In this document: piece by piece, positions 1 through 5,770 of the stretch
How the letters are laid out: every line of letters starts with the position of its first letter
Position numbering within the stretch: position 1 is the first letter of the stretch
From: Crocinitomicaceae bacterium
GTDB taxonomy: Bacteria > Bacteroidota > Bacteroidia > Flavobacteriales_D > Sanyastnellaceae
Direction of reading: 5' to 3'
Assembly (NCBI GenBank): GCA_020848015.1
Contig: JADLBA010000099.1
Location: 1 to 5,770 of the forward strand
DNA: 5,770 nt
The notes under the pieces: model-generated
The model's database searches: none
The model's input: the letters and a program-made list of their open reading frames with translations, nothing else
Told to the model about the DNA's origin: nothing
Made by a program: the position numbers and the translations under genes

Positions 1-523
1 GCGCGCACTGATCAGATCCATCCATGCTGATCATGCGGTCGGTCTTCATCCTGGCATTGGGTCGCACGAAGATATTGCTGTACTGAAAACAGAAATTAAC
101 CGCCTCTCGGAGATTACCGGTAAACCGGTGACAAGTTCGCGACTGCATTATCTCAAATTCTCCCTGCCGGAAACGTATCGTCATCTTTACGAATGTGGAA
201 TTACCGACGATTATAGTATGGGATATGCTTCTGACGTTGGTTTTCGTGCAGGTACATCGCTGCCATTTCGATGGTATGATGTAAAAAAAGAAACCGTCAC
301 ACCATTAGTCATTCATCCCTTTGTATGTATGGATGCAACGTTTAAGAACTATTTAAAAATAAGGCAGGCAGAGGCAGAAAAGCAAATCCGCGATCTATTG
401 TACGAAGTAAAAAAAACCAATGGTCGTTTTGTAAGTTTGTGGCACAATGAATCGCTGGCCGACAGTAAAGAATGGGCAGGTTACAAAAACCTCTATTCGG
501 CAATGCTAAATATGGCTCAGTGA
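1..523 (+). CDS. Polysaccharide deacetylase family protein, C-terminal part (5' truncated)
   Basis: The frame is open from base 2 to the TGA at 521-523, giving the last 173 residues; the start lies outside the window. The GTG at 128 is internal, because the same frame runs upstream through conserved-looking sequence (HADHAVGLHPGIGSHED). The fragment matches the second half of the NodB-fold polysaccharide deacetylase-like proteins common in Bacteroidota: a GLHPG segment, then an SRLHYL motif in place of the usual SRQHYL, then ITDDYSMGYA, GFRAGTS, a late IHPFVCMDAT and a closing LWHNESLAD. In this family the His and Arg/Asp motifs line a metal-binding site for removing acetyl groups from glycans. 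The first catalytic Asp motif would be upstream and cannot be checked. Substrate is unknown; a role in surface polysaccharide or peptidoglycan modification is inference. It converges on lpxH with an 18-bp gap. Confidence 0.85.
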   Translation, partial: RALIRSIHADHAVGLHPGIGSHEDIAVLKTEINRLSEITGKPVTSSRLHYLKFSLPETYRHLYECGITDDYSMGYASDVGFRAGTSLPFRWYDVKKETVTPLVIHPFVCMDATFKNYLKIRQAEAEKQIRDLLYEVKKTNGRFVSLWHNESLADSKEWAGYKNLYSAMLNMAQ

Positions 524-541
524 TTACATTTTACCCACTCT

Positions 542-1324
542 TTATTTTTCGAATTTTTTGAGTTGCAGTTCTGTTCCGTCAAATTCTGCATAGGTAAAGT
601 AGTGTATCCAGTCGCCGAGATTGATGTAGCGGGCTCCCTGACCCAAGTCAATGTCTAACGGTAAATGGCGGTGACCGAATACAAAATAATCGAAGTGCTT
701 TTTAGCTAACATCATACGGCAATAACTCACCAGCCATTCCTTTTCCTCACCTAGGAAATTACGGTCGCTATCGCCGGTTACACTCCTGCTGTATCCAGAA
801 GAGCGGTTGGCAACAGCTATTCCAAAATTCGGGTGCAGCCGTGCAAACAGCCACTGGCAAGCCTTGTTCGCAAAAATTTTTTTTAGAAATTTATACCCAT
901 GATCTCCAGGACCAAGGCCATCACCATGACCAATAAAGAATTTTTTCCCTCCCCATTCTCTTTCTACCGGGACGCGGTAAAGACTGATTCCACACTCTGA
1001 CGGAAGGTAATCAAAAATCCACATATCATGGTTACCAGTAAACACGTGCACTGGGATACCGCTGTCTGTAATCTCCGATATCTTGCCAAGCAATCGTGTA
1101 AACCCTCTCGGCACAACTCTTTTATATTCGAACCAGAAGTCAAAAATATCTCCGGCAAGAAAAATCTCTTCTGCGTCTTTCCTGCATTCTTCGAGCCATG
1201 CCACTACTTTCTTTTCACGTATCAGGCTCTCATCGTATGAAGGTACTCCGAGATGAAAATCGGAGGCAAAATAAATTTTTTTTCCTTTTTTCAAATCAGG
1301 GGTTGATCTGGTGAATGATTTCAA
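542..1324 (-). CDS. lpxH: UDP-2,3-diacylglucosamine diphosphatase LpxH
   Basis: Calcineurin-like metallophosphoesterase of 260 residues. LpxH cleaves UDP-2,3-diacylglucosamine to lipid X and UMP at the cytoplasmic face of the inner membrane, an early step of lipid A synthesis. The metal-binding set is complete: D22 and H24 (SDFHLG), D59 (GDIFDFWFEY), N98 (GNHDMW), H133 (GHGDG), H218 and H220 (GHRH). The GLGPGDHGYKF and LFARLHPNFGI segments are typical of the Bacteroidota form. Length is normal. The start is unusual: the earliest possible codon is TTG at 1324, because two in-frame TGA codons lie just upstream (1331-1336) and no ATG is available. A second TTG at 1294-1292 would give 250 residues starting 1 nt after the peptidase stop. 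Neither has a clear Shine-Dalgarno sequence. With the 1324 start the gene overlaps the upstream peptidase gene by 29 bp, suggesting cotranscription and translational coupling. Function is secure; the exact start is not. Confidence 0.93.
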   Translation of the reverse strand: MKSFTRSTPDLKKGKKIYFASDFHLGVPSYDESLIREKKVVAWLEECRKDAEEIFLAGDIFDFWFEYKRVVPRGFTRLLGKISEITDSGIPVHVFTGNHDMWIFDYLPSECGISLYRVPVEREWGGKKFFIGHGDGLGPGDHGYKFLKKIFANKACQWLFARLHPNFGIAVANRSSGYSRSVTGDSDRNFLGEEKEWLVSYCRMMLAKKHFDYFVFGHRHLPLDIDLGQGARYINLGDWIHYFTYAEFDGTELQLKKFEK

Positions 1325-4300
1325 ACGGGTTCATCATATTGATATTCATCCGGAACATGATGCTCCCGAAAAAATCAATATCCTTTACTTTCAGTTCTTC
1401 ATTGATATTCGAGGAGTTCACGACTGGGAGGTAAATCTCCAAAACATCGCGCACCAAAGGTAAAGATACACCTGCAGACCAGTATGTACCGGTTTTGTGC
1501 GGTGTATCATGAAACAACGGGCTGAATGCGTTGGCAAAACCGCCATAAACTGCCACCGGGATGCCTGTCGGAAGCCGGAACGTAATATTCAGTGCGCTCA
1601 TCTTTTTTGTAGCAGACGCAGCAGTTGGAACTGCGAGAAATCCCTGCCCTCCTCCTATCTGGCGCGACAATAATCCGCTGGCCTCTGATCGCCCAAGATA
1701 CAACTGCTCATAAAAAAAATCATAGGAGCCGGTTGCTCCCGCAACATTCCATACATACCGCCGGGTATCATCGTTCATTGTATAGCCAAAAAAACCCCGT
1801 ACCGTCAGATAGTATTTTTTCTTCAGGCTGTATCTCCAATCATAATGAATATCAGCGCTGAGAAGGTTCCCCACATTACCGGTATTTCCCAGGTTACCGG
1901 TCGCGATAAAATCAGTGCCCGCATTAGCAGAAAATTTCCCCGCTATTTTTGAGCGAAATCCGAGCGCTTTTGTGAGGTATGCACGCAACAGGAAATTTTC
2001 ACGGTCACACGAAGTCAACTGCGTTTCTCCCCCCTCCTGCAAATGCCACATCACATCAGAAAAAAGATACACATACTGATATGCAATACTCACCGAGCCG
2101 CTGAATGAATTACTCACCCCCTTCAGCCGATTATTGAATGAATAACCAATATAAGGTTCTGCAAATGCATAAGCCGATTGAATGTCGTAGCGATCTGTTT
2201 TAATATTCACGCTGTTGAATTTTTGACCTTTGACACCCACCTCCCATCTGTTGCTCCTGTAAATGAAACTGGCAAAACCATTCAGGTTGCTTTCGTGAAA
2301 GCTGTATAGCGGACTTACCGACCACTCAAATCTTTTCTGTGGAATCAGCCGGTTATGAAAATTCAATCCAGTCATCCAGCGGTTGTATTGGTTCCATCCG
2401 ACTAATGGCACAAAGAAAAATTGTGCTTTATCCGGATTTTCAAGAAAAGTAAAAAATCCACCATCTACCGGTTCTGCCCTTTTGAAAATTCCCTTTAGCC
2501 GGGACACATTATTGGTCCGGTATATTTCAGGCAGATTTCTACCCGCATCTATTTTCACTTTATCCGCTCCATTAAGAAACGGAAGTTTAACCGTAGAAGT
2601 TTTTCCTTTTGCCAATGGATCAGACCAAACTGTCCACATAATGTTGCCGTCTCTCAACAGGGAAACGGGAAAAGGCCCTTCTACTCTCCCTTTGTTTTTT
2701 ACTTTTACATACACTGCATCTTTTTCAAGACGTGCTGAGGTGAGCTTGAAATCAACTTTTGCAGTTGTATTAATCAGTTGATCAAAAAACCAAGAGAGAT
2801 CCTTGCCACTGATCCTTTCATAAACTTCTCTCATATCTTCCGGCTGTGGGTGCTTGTACTTCCACTGGTTGAAATAACTCCGCGCACAGCGATCAAAGAG
2901 TTCATCGCCGAGCGATGATCGCAGGTACTGAAAGATCAACGCAGATTTTTTATAGACCATTCCTCCGTAATTGATCTGTGTGAAATCGGATGAAGTATAA
3001 GAAAGGGGCTGATCCATAGACCGGCGCGCATTAAAAGTATAGGATAATTCAGTGATCGTTCTCTGTGAATAATCCTTAAAGAGCTTTTCTACCATTGGTA
3101 TATTGATACCGAGGGCTTCAGCGGCAGTAGTCTCAGGGTATTTAGTTTCAAGGTAGCGTTCTTCATTGAATGAATTGAGACCCTCGTCCATCCACGCATG
3201 GTCTCTTTCATTCGAGCCAAGCATTCCATAAAACCAGTTATGCCCAACCTCATGCATAATCACGGTTTCCAGCATCCTGGCATTGGAAGTGTTGCCTATC
3301 ACGGTAATATTAGGATATTCCATTCCACCCCCTGCACTGATTGTACCATCCACCGCAGTTACCTGACGATACGGATAATCACCATTCCACAGTGAATAGT
3401 AGTGAACAGCATCATGTATGTATTCAGGTGCTTTTCCCCACAGTACAGCATTCTCCGGGGTAAACATCGCCCAAATAGTCACTTTGTTTTTTGTATGCGG
3501 GGTGATGACTTCGCCTTTCAATACCATCCATCGCTTGTCGGCAAACCAGCCGAAATCATGAACGTTGTGCTGAACAAAGCGAAGTGTTTTCTGCGCTGAA
3601 GAAGAAAGCGGAAAATCATCTCCTTTTTCGTGTTCAGGTCTGTTGGTACCAAGAGTAGCGAGGCTGTCAAGAAACTTTTTTTCACTCTCATTCTGCAGGT
3701 CTCCGGTAGCGCCCACCACATAGTTGGAAGGAAGAGTAATACTCACATCAAAACTCCCAAATTCGCTATAAAATTCGCCTTGCGTGAGATAGGGCATCTG
3801 ATGCCATCCCTTTTTGTCATAAACTGCCGGCTTCGGATACCATTGGGTAATCTGGTAACTCTGATCAATATGCCCAAGTCGTGAGATTGACCCATCAGGA
3901 ATTTTCACACGGAAAGGGGTAGTTACTGTAACCTTTTGTCCTGGCTGCACAGGGTTGTCAAATATCAGTTTGCAGATATCAATATTATTTTCATCCGGTT
4001 CCCATTTCGCTTCCAGCCCGTTTACCTTAAAGTTCAGCGAATCAATGTATCCCCCTTTTTTCTCCGCATCTGTAAACAAGACAAAATCTCCCTCCTCCGC
4101 CATTTGTTTTGCCAGTGCCGTACTCTTGTTCTTATAAGCATTGGGCCATAGATGAATATAGATGAAAGAAAGTGTGTCGGGGCTATTATTGATGTATTCA
4201 AACGACTCATCCCCGTAAAGAAAATGATTCACATCATCAAGGCGAACAGAGAGGATGTAATTAACTTCCTGCTGAAAATAGGGCTGTTGCTGTGCAGAGA

Positions 4301-4361
4301 GCCGGGAAAAAAAGCAAGTCGCTAATGCGGTTGACAGACAAACAAATTTCATTGTTTTCAT
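1296..4361 (-). CDS. Secreted M1-family zinc metallopeptidase with C-terminal outer-membrane-barrel-like domain
   Basis: Predicted protein of 1021 residues. The start chosen is the ATG at 4361 (ATG at 4352 is equally possible), because it opens directly into a signal peptide: Lys-rich start, hydrophobic core, likely cleavage after LSA at residue 23 before QQQP. The frame stays open 43 codons further to a TTG at 4490, but that stretch has no signal-peptide logic and would put the start just below the previous gene's terminator. Residues ~30-250 resemble the M1 N-terminal beta domain (WYPKPAVYD at 174-182). The catalytic domain has GGMEYPN at 345-351, the zinc site HEVGH at 370-374 with E393 (HExxH-x18-E, then WMDEG), and a candidate catalytic Tyr470 in VYKKSALIF. 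Residues ~535-610 look like a beta-sandwich. Residues ~640-1021 are successive amphipathic strands ending in FFGSIMFRMNI, like an outer-membrane barrel. The N-terminal fold and zinc site are confident; barrel and surface location are inference. Probably cotranscribed with lpxH. Confidence 0.9.
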   Translation of the reverse strand: MKTMKFVCLSTALATCFFSRLSAQQQPYFQQEVNYILSVRLDDVNHFLYGDESFEYINNSPDTLSFIYIHLWPNAYKNKSTALAKQMAEEGDFVLFTDAEKKGGYIDSLNFKVNGLEAKWEPDENNIDICKLIFDNPVQPGQKVTVTTPFRVKIPDGSISRLGHIDQSYQITQWYPKPAVYDKKGWHQMPYLTQGEFYSEFGSFDVSITLPSNYVVGATGDLQNESEKKFLDSLATLGTNRPEHEKGDDFPLSSSAQKTLRFVQHNVHDFGWFADKRWMVLKGEVITPHTKNKVTIWAMFTPENAVLWGKAPEYIHDAVHYYSLWNGDYPYRQVTAVDGTISAGGGMEYPNITVIGNTSNARMLETVIMHEVGHNWFYGMLGSNERDHAWMDEGLNSFNEERYLETKYPETTAAEALGINIPMVEKLFKDYSQRTITELSYTFNARRSMDQPLSYTSSDFTQINYGGMVYKKSALIFQYLRSSLGDELFDRCARSYFNQWKYKHPQPEDMREVYERISGKDLSWFFDQLINTTAKVDFKLTSARLEKDAVYVKVKNKGRVEGPFPVSLLRDGNIMWTVWSDPLAKGKTSTVKLPFLNGADKVKIDAGRNLPEIYRTNNVSRLKGIFKRAEPVDGGFFTFLENPDKAQFFFVPLVGWNQYNRWMTGLNFHNRLIPQKRFEWSVSPLYSFHESNLNGFASFIYRSNRWEVGVKGQKFNSVNIKTDRYDIQSAYAFAEPYIGYSFNNRLKGVSNSFSGSVSIAYQYVYLFSDVMWHLQEGGETQLTSCDRENFLLRAYLTKALGFRSKIAGKFSANAGTDFIATGNLGNTGNVGNLLSADIHYDWRYSLKKKYYLTVRGFFGYTMNDDTRRYVWNVAGATGSYDFFYEQLYLGRSEASGLLSRQIGGGQGFLAVPTAASATKKMSALNITFRLPTGIPVAVYGGFANAFSPLFHDTPHKTGTYWSAGVSLPLVRDVLEIYLPVVNSSNINEELKVKDIDFFGSIMFRMNINMMNPFEIIHQINP

Positions 4362-4422
4362 AATTGATTCATCACTTTTGAAAACCGCAAGTTTGGGGGC
4401 ATTCAAATCTAAATAAAGTGTC

Positions 4423-4448
4423 CAAAGATATACTGTGCCGGCGGCAAA
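4423..4448 (-). promoter_or_regulatory. Candidate Bacteroidota-type promoter for the peptidase-lpxH pair
   Basis: The 195-bp gap between the lipoprotein gene and the peptidase gene (4362-4556) holds a terminator and, nearer the peptidase, TATCTTTG at 4430-4423 on the - strand, which fits the Bacteroidota -7 consensus TAnnTTTG. It is about 60 bp upstream of the peptidase ATG, leaving a modest leader. A TTTG lies upstream at 4448-4445, but only 14 bp separate the two, shorter than the roughly 19-21 bp usual for the -33 element, so the upstream half is doubtful. I see no Shine-Dalgarno sequence before the ATG (AATCAATT precedes it) and no operator-like repeat. A promoter is expected here because an intrinsic terminator precedes it; the exact element is a guess from consensus. 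Confidence 0.4.
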
Positions 4449-4498
4449 ATACCAGCAAGCAGTCTCGGTTAGCAATCTTTCATCCCTCAATAAAACAC

Positions 4499-4534
4499 AA
4501 AAAAACTGCAGTGGCCTTTCAGCCGCTGCAGCTT
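4499..4534 (-). terminator. Rho-independent terminator after the thioredoxin lipoprotein gene
   Basis: On the - strand, CTGCAGCGGC (4531-4522), a 6-nt loop and GCCACTGCAG (4515-4506) form a 10-bp GC-rich stem with one C-A mismatch, followed at once by seven T (4505-4499). The stem can be extended outward by AAG/TTT pairing (4534-4532 with 4505-4503, including one wobble). It begins 22 bp below the TAA of the lipoprotein gene, as expected for its transcription end. On the + strand the mismatch becomes a G-U wobble, but no T-tract follows the stem in that direction, so it should act on - strand transcripts only. Confidence 0.85.
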
Positions 4535-4556
4535 CAACTGTTACTAAAACACCGTG

Positions 4557-5720
4557 TTAACGGCCTAATAGTTCTTTTAAATGTCCTTCGAGCAAATCTC
4601 CCCTCACATTGGAGCCGTAAGCAATCACTTTACCATCCTGTCCTACAAGCACAGGAAAAGGAATGCTGTGCACCCCATAATCCATCGCTGCCTTGCTGTT
4701 CCAAAACTGGAGATCGCTCAGATGATTGGGCCAAATAAGTCCATCTTGGATAATCGCCTGCTTCCAGGCATTGGCATCCTTGTCGAGTGAAACAGAGAGT
4801 ATTTCAAAACCCAAACTGTTGTATTTGTTGTATGCCTTTACCACATTAGGGTTTTCCCGCCGGCAGGGCCCGCACCACGATGCCCAGAAATCAATCAGCA
4901 CTACTTTTCCGCGGAGGTCTGACAACTTTCTGATCTTTCCCTTTGGATCGGGTAAAGCAATTTCCGGAGGAACCTTTCCTATCGCCACCGGACTATCCGT
5001 CATCTCTTCGTCCCCCATATCTCTCGGATCAACCAAATCAGCGGGGGCGGATGCCGCACCTTCCACTTTTTGTTTCAGCATTTTATAGTGGGTGCTATGT
5101 CCAAATGTTTTACCAAGATCGCTCACCACTTTCTGATACGTCGGTAGCTCTACCCTTATATCGAGTATCTGCACTGCGGCGAGAGCTGACGGAACCGAGG
5201 AATTGGATTCTAACCATTTTTTTACAAATCCAGAAAGTTCCTTTCTCGAGTCCATGATTTCCTGCCGGTACTGAGCCATTTGCTCAGCCGAAATTCCAGG
5301 CATCCGGATATTGCCGATGGCTTTTTGTTCCTTTTCGTAAATCTTCTGGCAGTTCTGTTCAAATTCCCGCAATTGAGCTGTATTCGGAGATCCACTCACT
5401 ATCGCTGTGGTATTTAATTCTCCCGCCTTTCCTTCGATATGCACTTTTTCTGTACTGTCAGTAATCAATACAATAAAATCTCTTTCTTTCAGCAACAGCC
5501 GGTAATAATTCATTTCCATCGGTTGTGATGGATTCAGCACAAAACTTCCGTCAGACGCGAGAACTGTGGAATCTGTCTTCACTCCACGATTGTTTACAAA
5601 GCGCTCCAAGTAAATTGTTTTCCCCGCGCCACCTTCAATTTTTCCTGAAATAACCGGATCATTGTGATGGCAAGCTGCCAAATAAAATATGGATACTACT
5701 ATTAAATAAACTCTTCTCAT
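4557..5720 (-). CDS. TlpA-like thioredoxin-fold lipoprotein with DUF4369-like N-terminal domain
   Basis: Predicted protein of 387 residues. It starts with a lipoprotein signal peptide: MRR, a hydrophobic core, then the lipobox LAAC with lipidated Cys17. No strongly acidic surface-export signal follows (HHNDP), so a periplasm-facing location is likelier. Residues ~22-110 match the DUF4369-type beta domain often found before thioredoxin domains in Bacteroidota (ISGKIEGGAGKTIYLERF, then DSTVLASDGSF). A helical, charged middle region (~112-220) and an acidic linker (~226-247) lead to a TlpA/AhpC-TSA thioredoxin domain at ~248-387, with active site WCGPC at 282-286 (Cys283, Cys286) and a cis-Pro candidate at 354. 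The family reduces or exchanges disulfides in envelope proteins, for example in cytochrome c maturation or stress resistance; the partner here is unknown. The ATG lies 9 nt after the stop of an upstream frame whose end, GGAAAAGGA, could serve as ribosome binding site, suggesting an operon. A terminator follows. Confidence 0.92.
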   Translation of the reverse strand: MRRVYLIVVSIFYLAACHHNDPVISGKIEGGAGKTIYLERFVNNRGVKTDSTVLASDGSFVLNPSQPMEMNYYRLLLKERDFIVLITDSTEKVHIEGKAGELNTTAIVSGSPNTAQLREFEQNCQKIYEKEQKAIGNIRMPGISAEQMAQYRQEIMDSRKELSGFVKKWLESNSSVPSALAAVQILDIRVELPTYQKVVSDLGKTFGHSTHYKMLKQKVEGAASAPADLVDPRDMGDEEMTDSPVAIGKVPPEIALPDPKGKIRKLSDLRGKVVLIDFWASWCGPCRRENPNVVKAYNKYNSLGFEILSVSLDKDANAWKQAIIQDGLIWPNHLSDLQFWNSKAAMDYGVHSIPFPVLVGQDGKVIAYGSNVRGDLLEGHLKELLGR

Positions 5721-5729
5721 GGTGCAGTT

Positions 5730-5770
5730 TTATTCCTTTTCCAGCAACTCCCGAATAATAACCGATGCAA
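5730..5770 (-). CDS. C-terminal end of an unidentified upstream gene (partial)
   Basis: Only the last 12 codons plus a TAA (5732-5730) fall inside the window, reading ASVIIRELLEKE. The composition is that of an ordinary amphipathic C-terminal helix, and the frame stops 9 nt before the ATG of the lipoprotein gene, a typical operon spacing. The other two - strand frames give less protein-like sequence; one ends in a TGA overlapping the ATG (LHRLLFGSCWKRNKTAP), so the choice of frame is not certain. Twelve residues are too few to name a family. Confidence 0.5.
   Translation of the reverse strand, partial: ASVIIRELLEKE

Noticed and set aside
47..60. 14-bp exact direct repeat, also at 3273-3286 (CATCCTGGCATTGG)
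   Set aside because: Both copies lie inside unrelated coding regions read on opposite strands, with no flanking similarity; most likely chance.
128..523. A stand-alone 131-residue gene starting at GTG 128
   Set aside because: The same frame is open back to the window edge and its translation upstream continues the deacetylase family pattern, so 128 is an internal codon of a truncated gene.
524..541. Possible bidirectional terminator between the convergent deacetylase and lpxH genes
   Set aside because: The 18-bp gap and flanks are AT-rich but I find no stem longer than about 4 bp; either termination is Rho-dependent or the signal lies inside a neighbouring gene.
2383..2781. 132-codon open frame on the + strand opposite the peptidase gene
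   Set aside because: Antisense to the beta-sandwich/barrel junction of the peptidase, with no recognisable domain and no supporting start signal.
4310..4320. Lipobox in the peptidase signal peptide (LATC, Cys16)
   Set aside because: Thr at the -1 position is not normally accepted by lipoprotein signal peptidase, and a better type I site (LSA before QQQP) follows, so ordinary secretion is preferred.
4546..4560. Small inverted repeat AACACCGTGTT at the end of the lipoprotein gene, possible operator
   Set aside because: Five-base arms with a single central base overlapping a stop codon are too short to support a binding site, and no second copy is seen.
4726..5257. Open frames on the + strand opposite the lipoprotein gene (4726-5088 and 4943-5257)
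   Set aside because: They are antisense shadows: no family resemblance, Ser/Pro-rich low-quality translations, and they cross codons encoding the conserved WCGPC domain on the other strand.

Overview
The window looks like chromosomal DNA of a member of the Bacteroidota, probably from the Chitinophagales/Sphingobacteriia side. This rests on a Bacteroidota-style LpxH, a lipoprotein whose DUF4369-like N-terminus is joined to a TlpA-type thioredoxin domain, the tail of a Bacteroidota-type polysaccharide deacetylase, weak or absent Shine-Dalgarno sequences, and a TAnnTTTG-like promoter element. The assignment is by recognition, not by database search. I see no mobile element, CRISPR array, tRNA or rRNA, and no sign of recent transfer.

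Layout. On the + strand, the window opens inside a polysaccharide deacetylase-like gene that ends at 523. Everything else is on the - strand and converges on it across an 18-bp gap. Read in the direction of transcription (right to left) there are: the last 12 codons of an unidentified gene (5730-5770); a thioredoxin-fold lipoprotein gene (5720-4557) starting 9 nt after that stop; an intrinsic terminator (about 4534-4499); a 195-bp intergenic region with a candidate promoter; a large gene (4361-1296) for a secreted M1-family zinc metallopeptidase carrying a C-terminal outer-membrane-barrel-like domain; and lpxH (1324-542), whose reading frame overlaps the end of the peptidase gene and has no ATG start.

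Taken together this is an envelope-biogenesis neighbourhood. LpxH makes lipid X for lipid A, the M1 protein is probably an outer-membrane-anchored peptidase, the lipoprotein is probably a periplasmic thiol-disulfide oxidoreductase, and the deacetylase acts on surface or extracellular glycans. The terminator separates the thioredoxin lipoprotein from the peptidase-lpxH pair, which are likely cotranscribed and possibly translationally coupled.

The most interesting item is the domain architecture of the peptidase: an apparently intact M1 catalytic domain (HExxH-x18-E) followed by a beta-sandwich-like segment and about 380 residues that look like a 14-16-stranded outer-membrane barrel, with an end reminiscent of the Omp85/surface-antigen family. 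The other genes look ordinary for the phylum.
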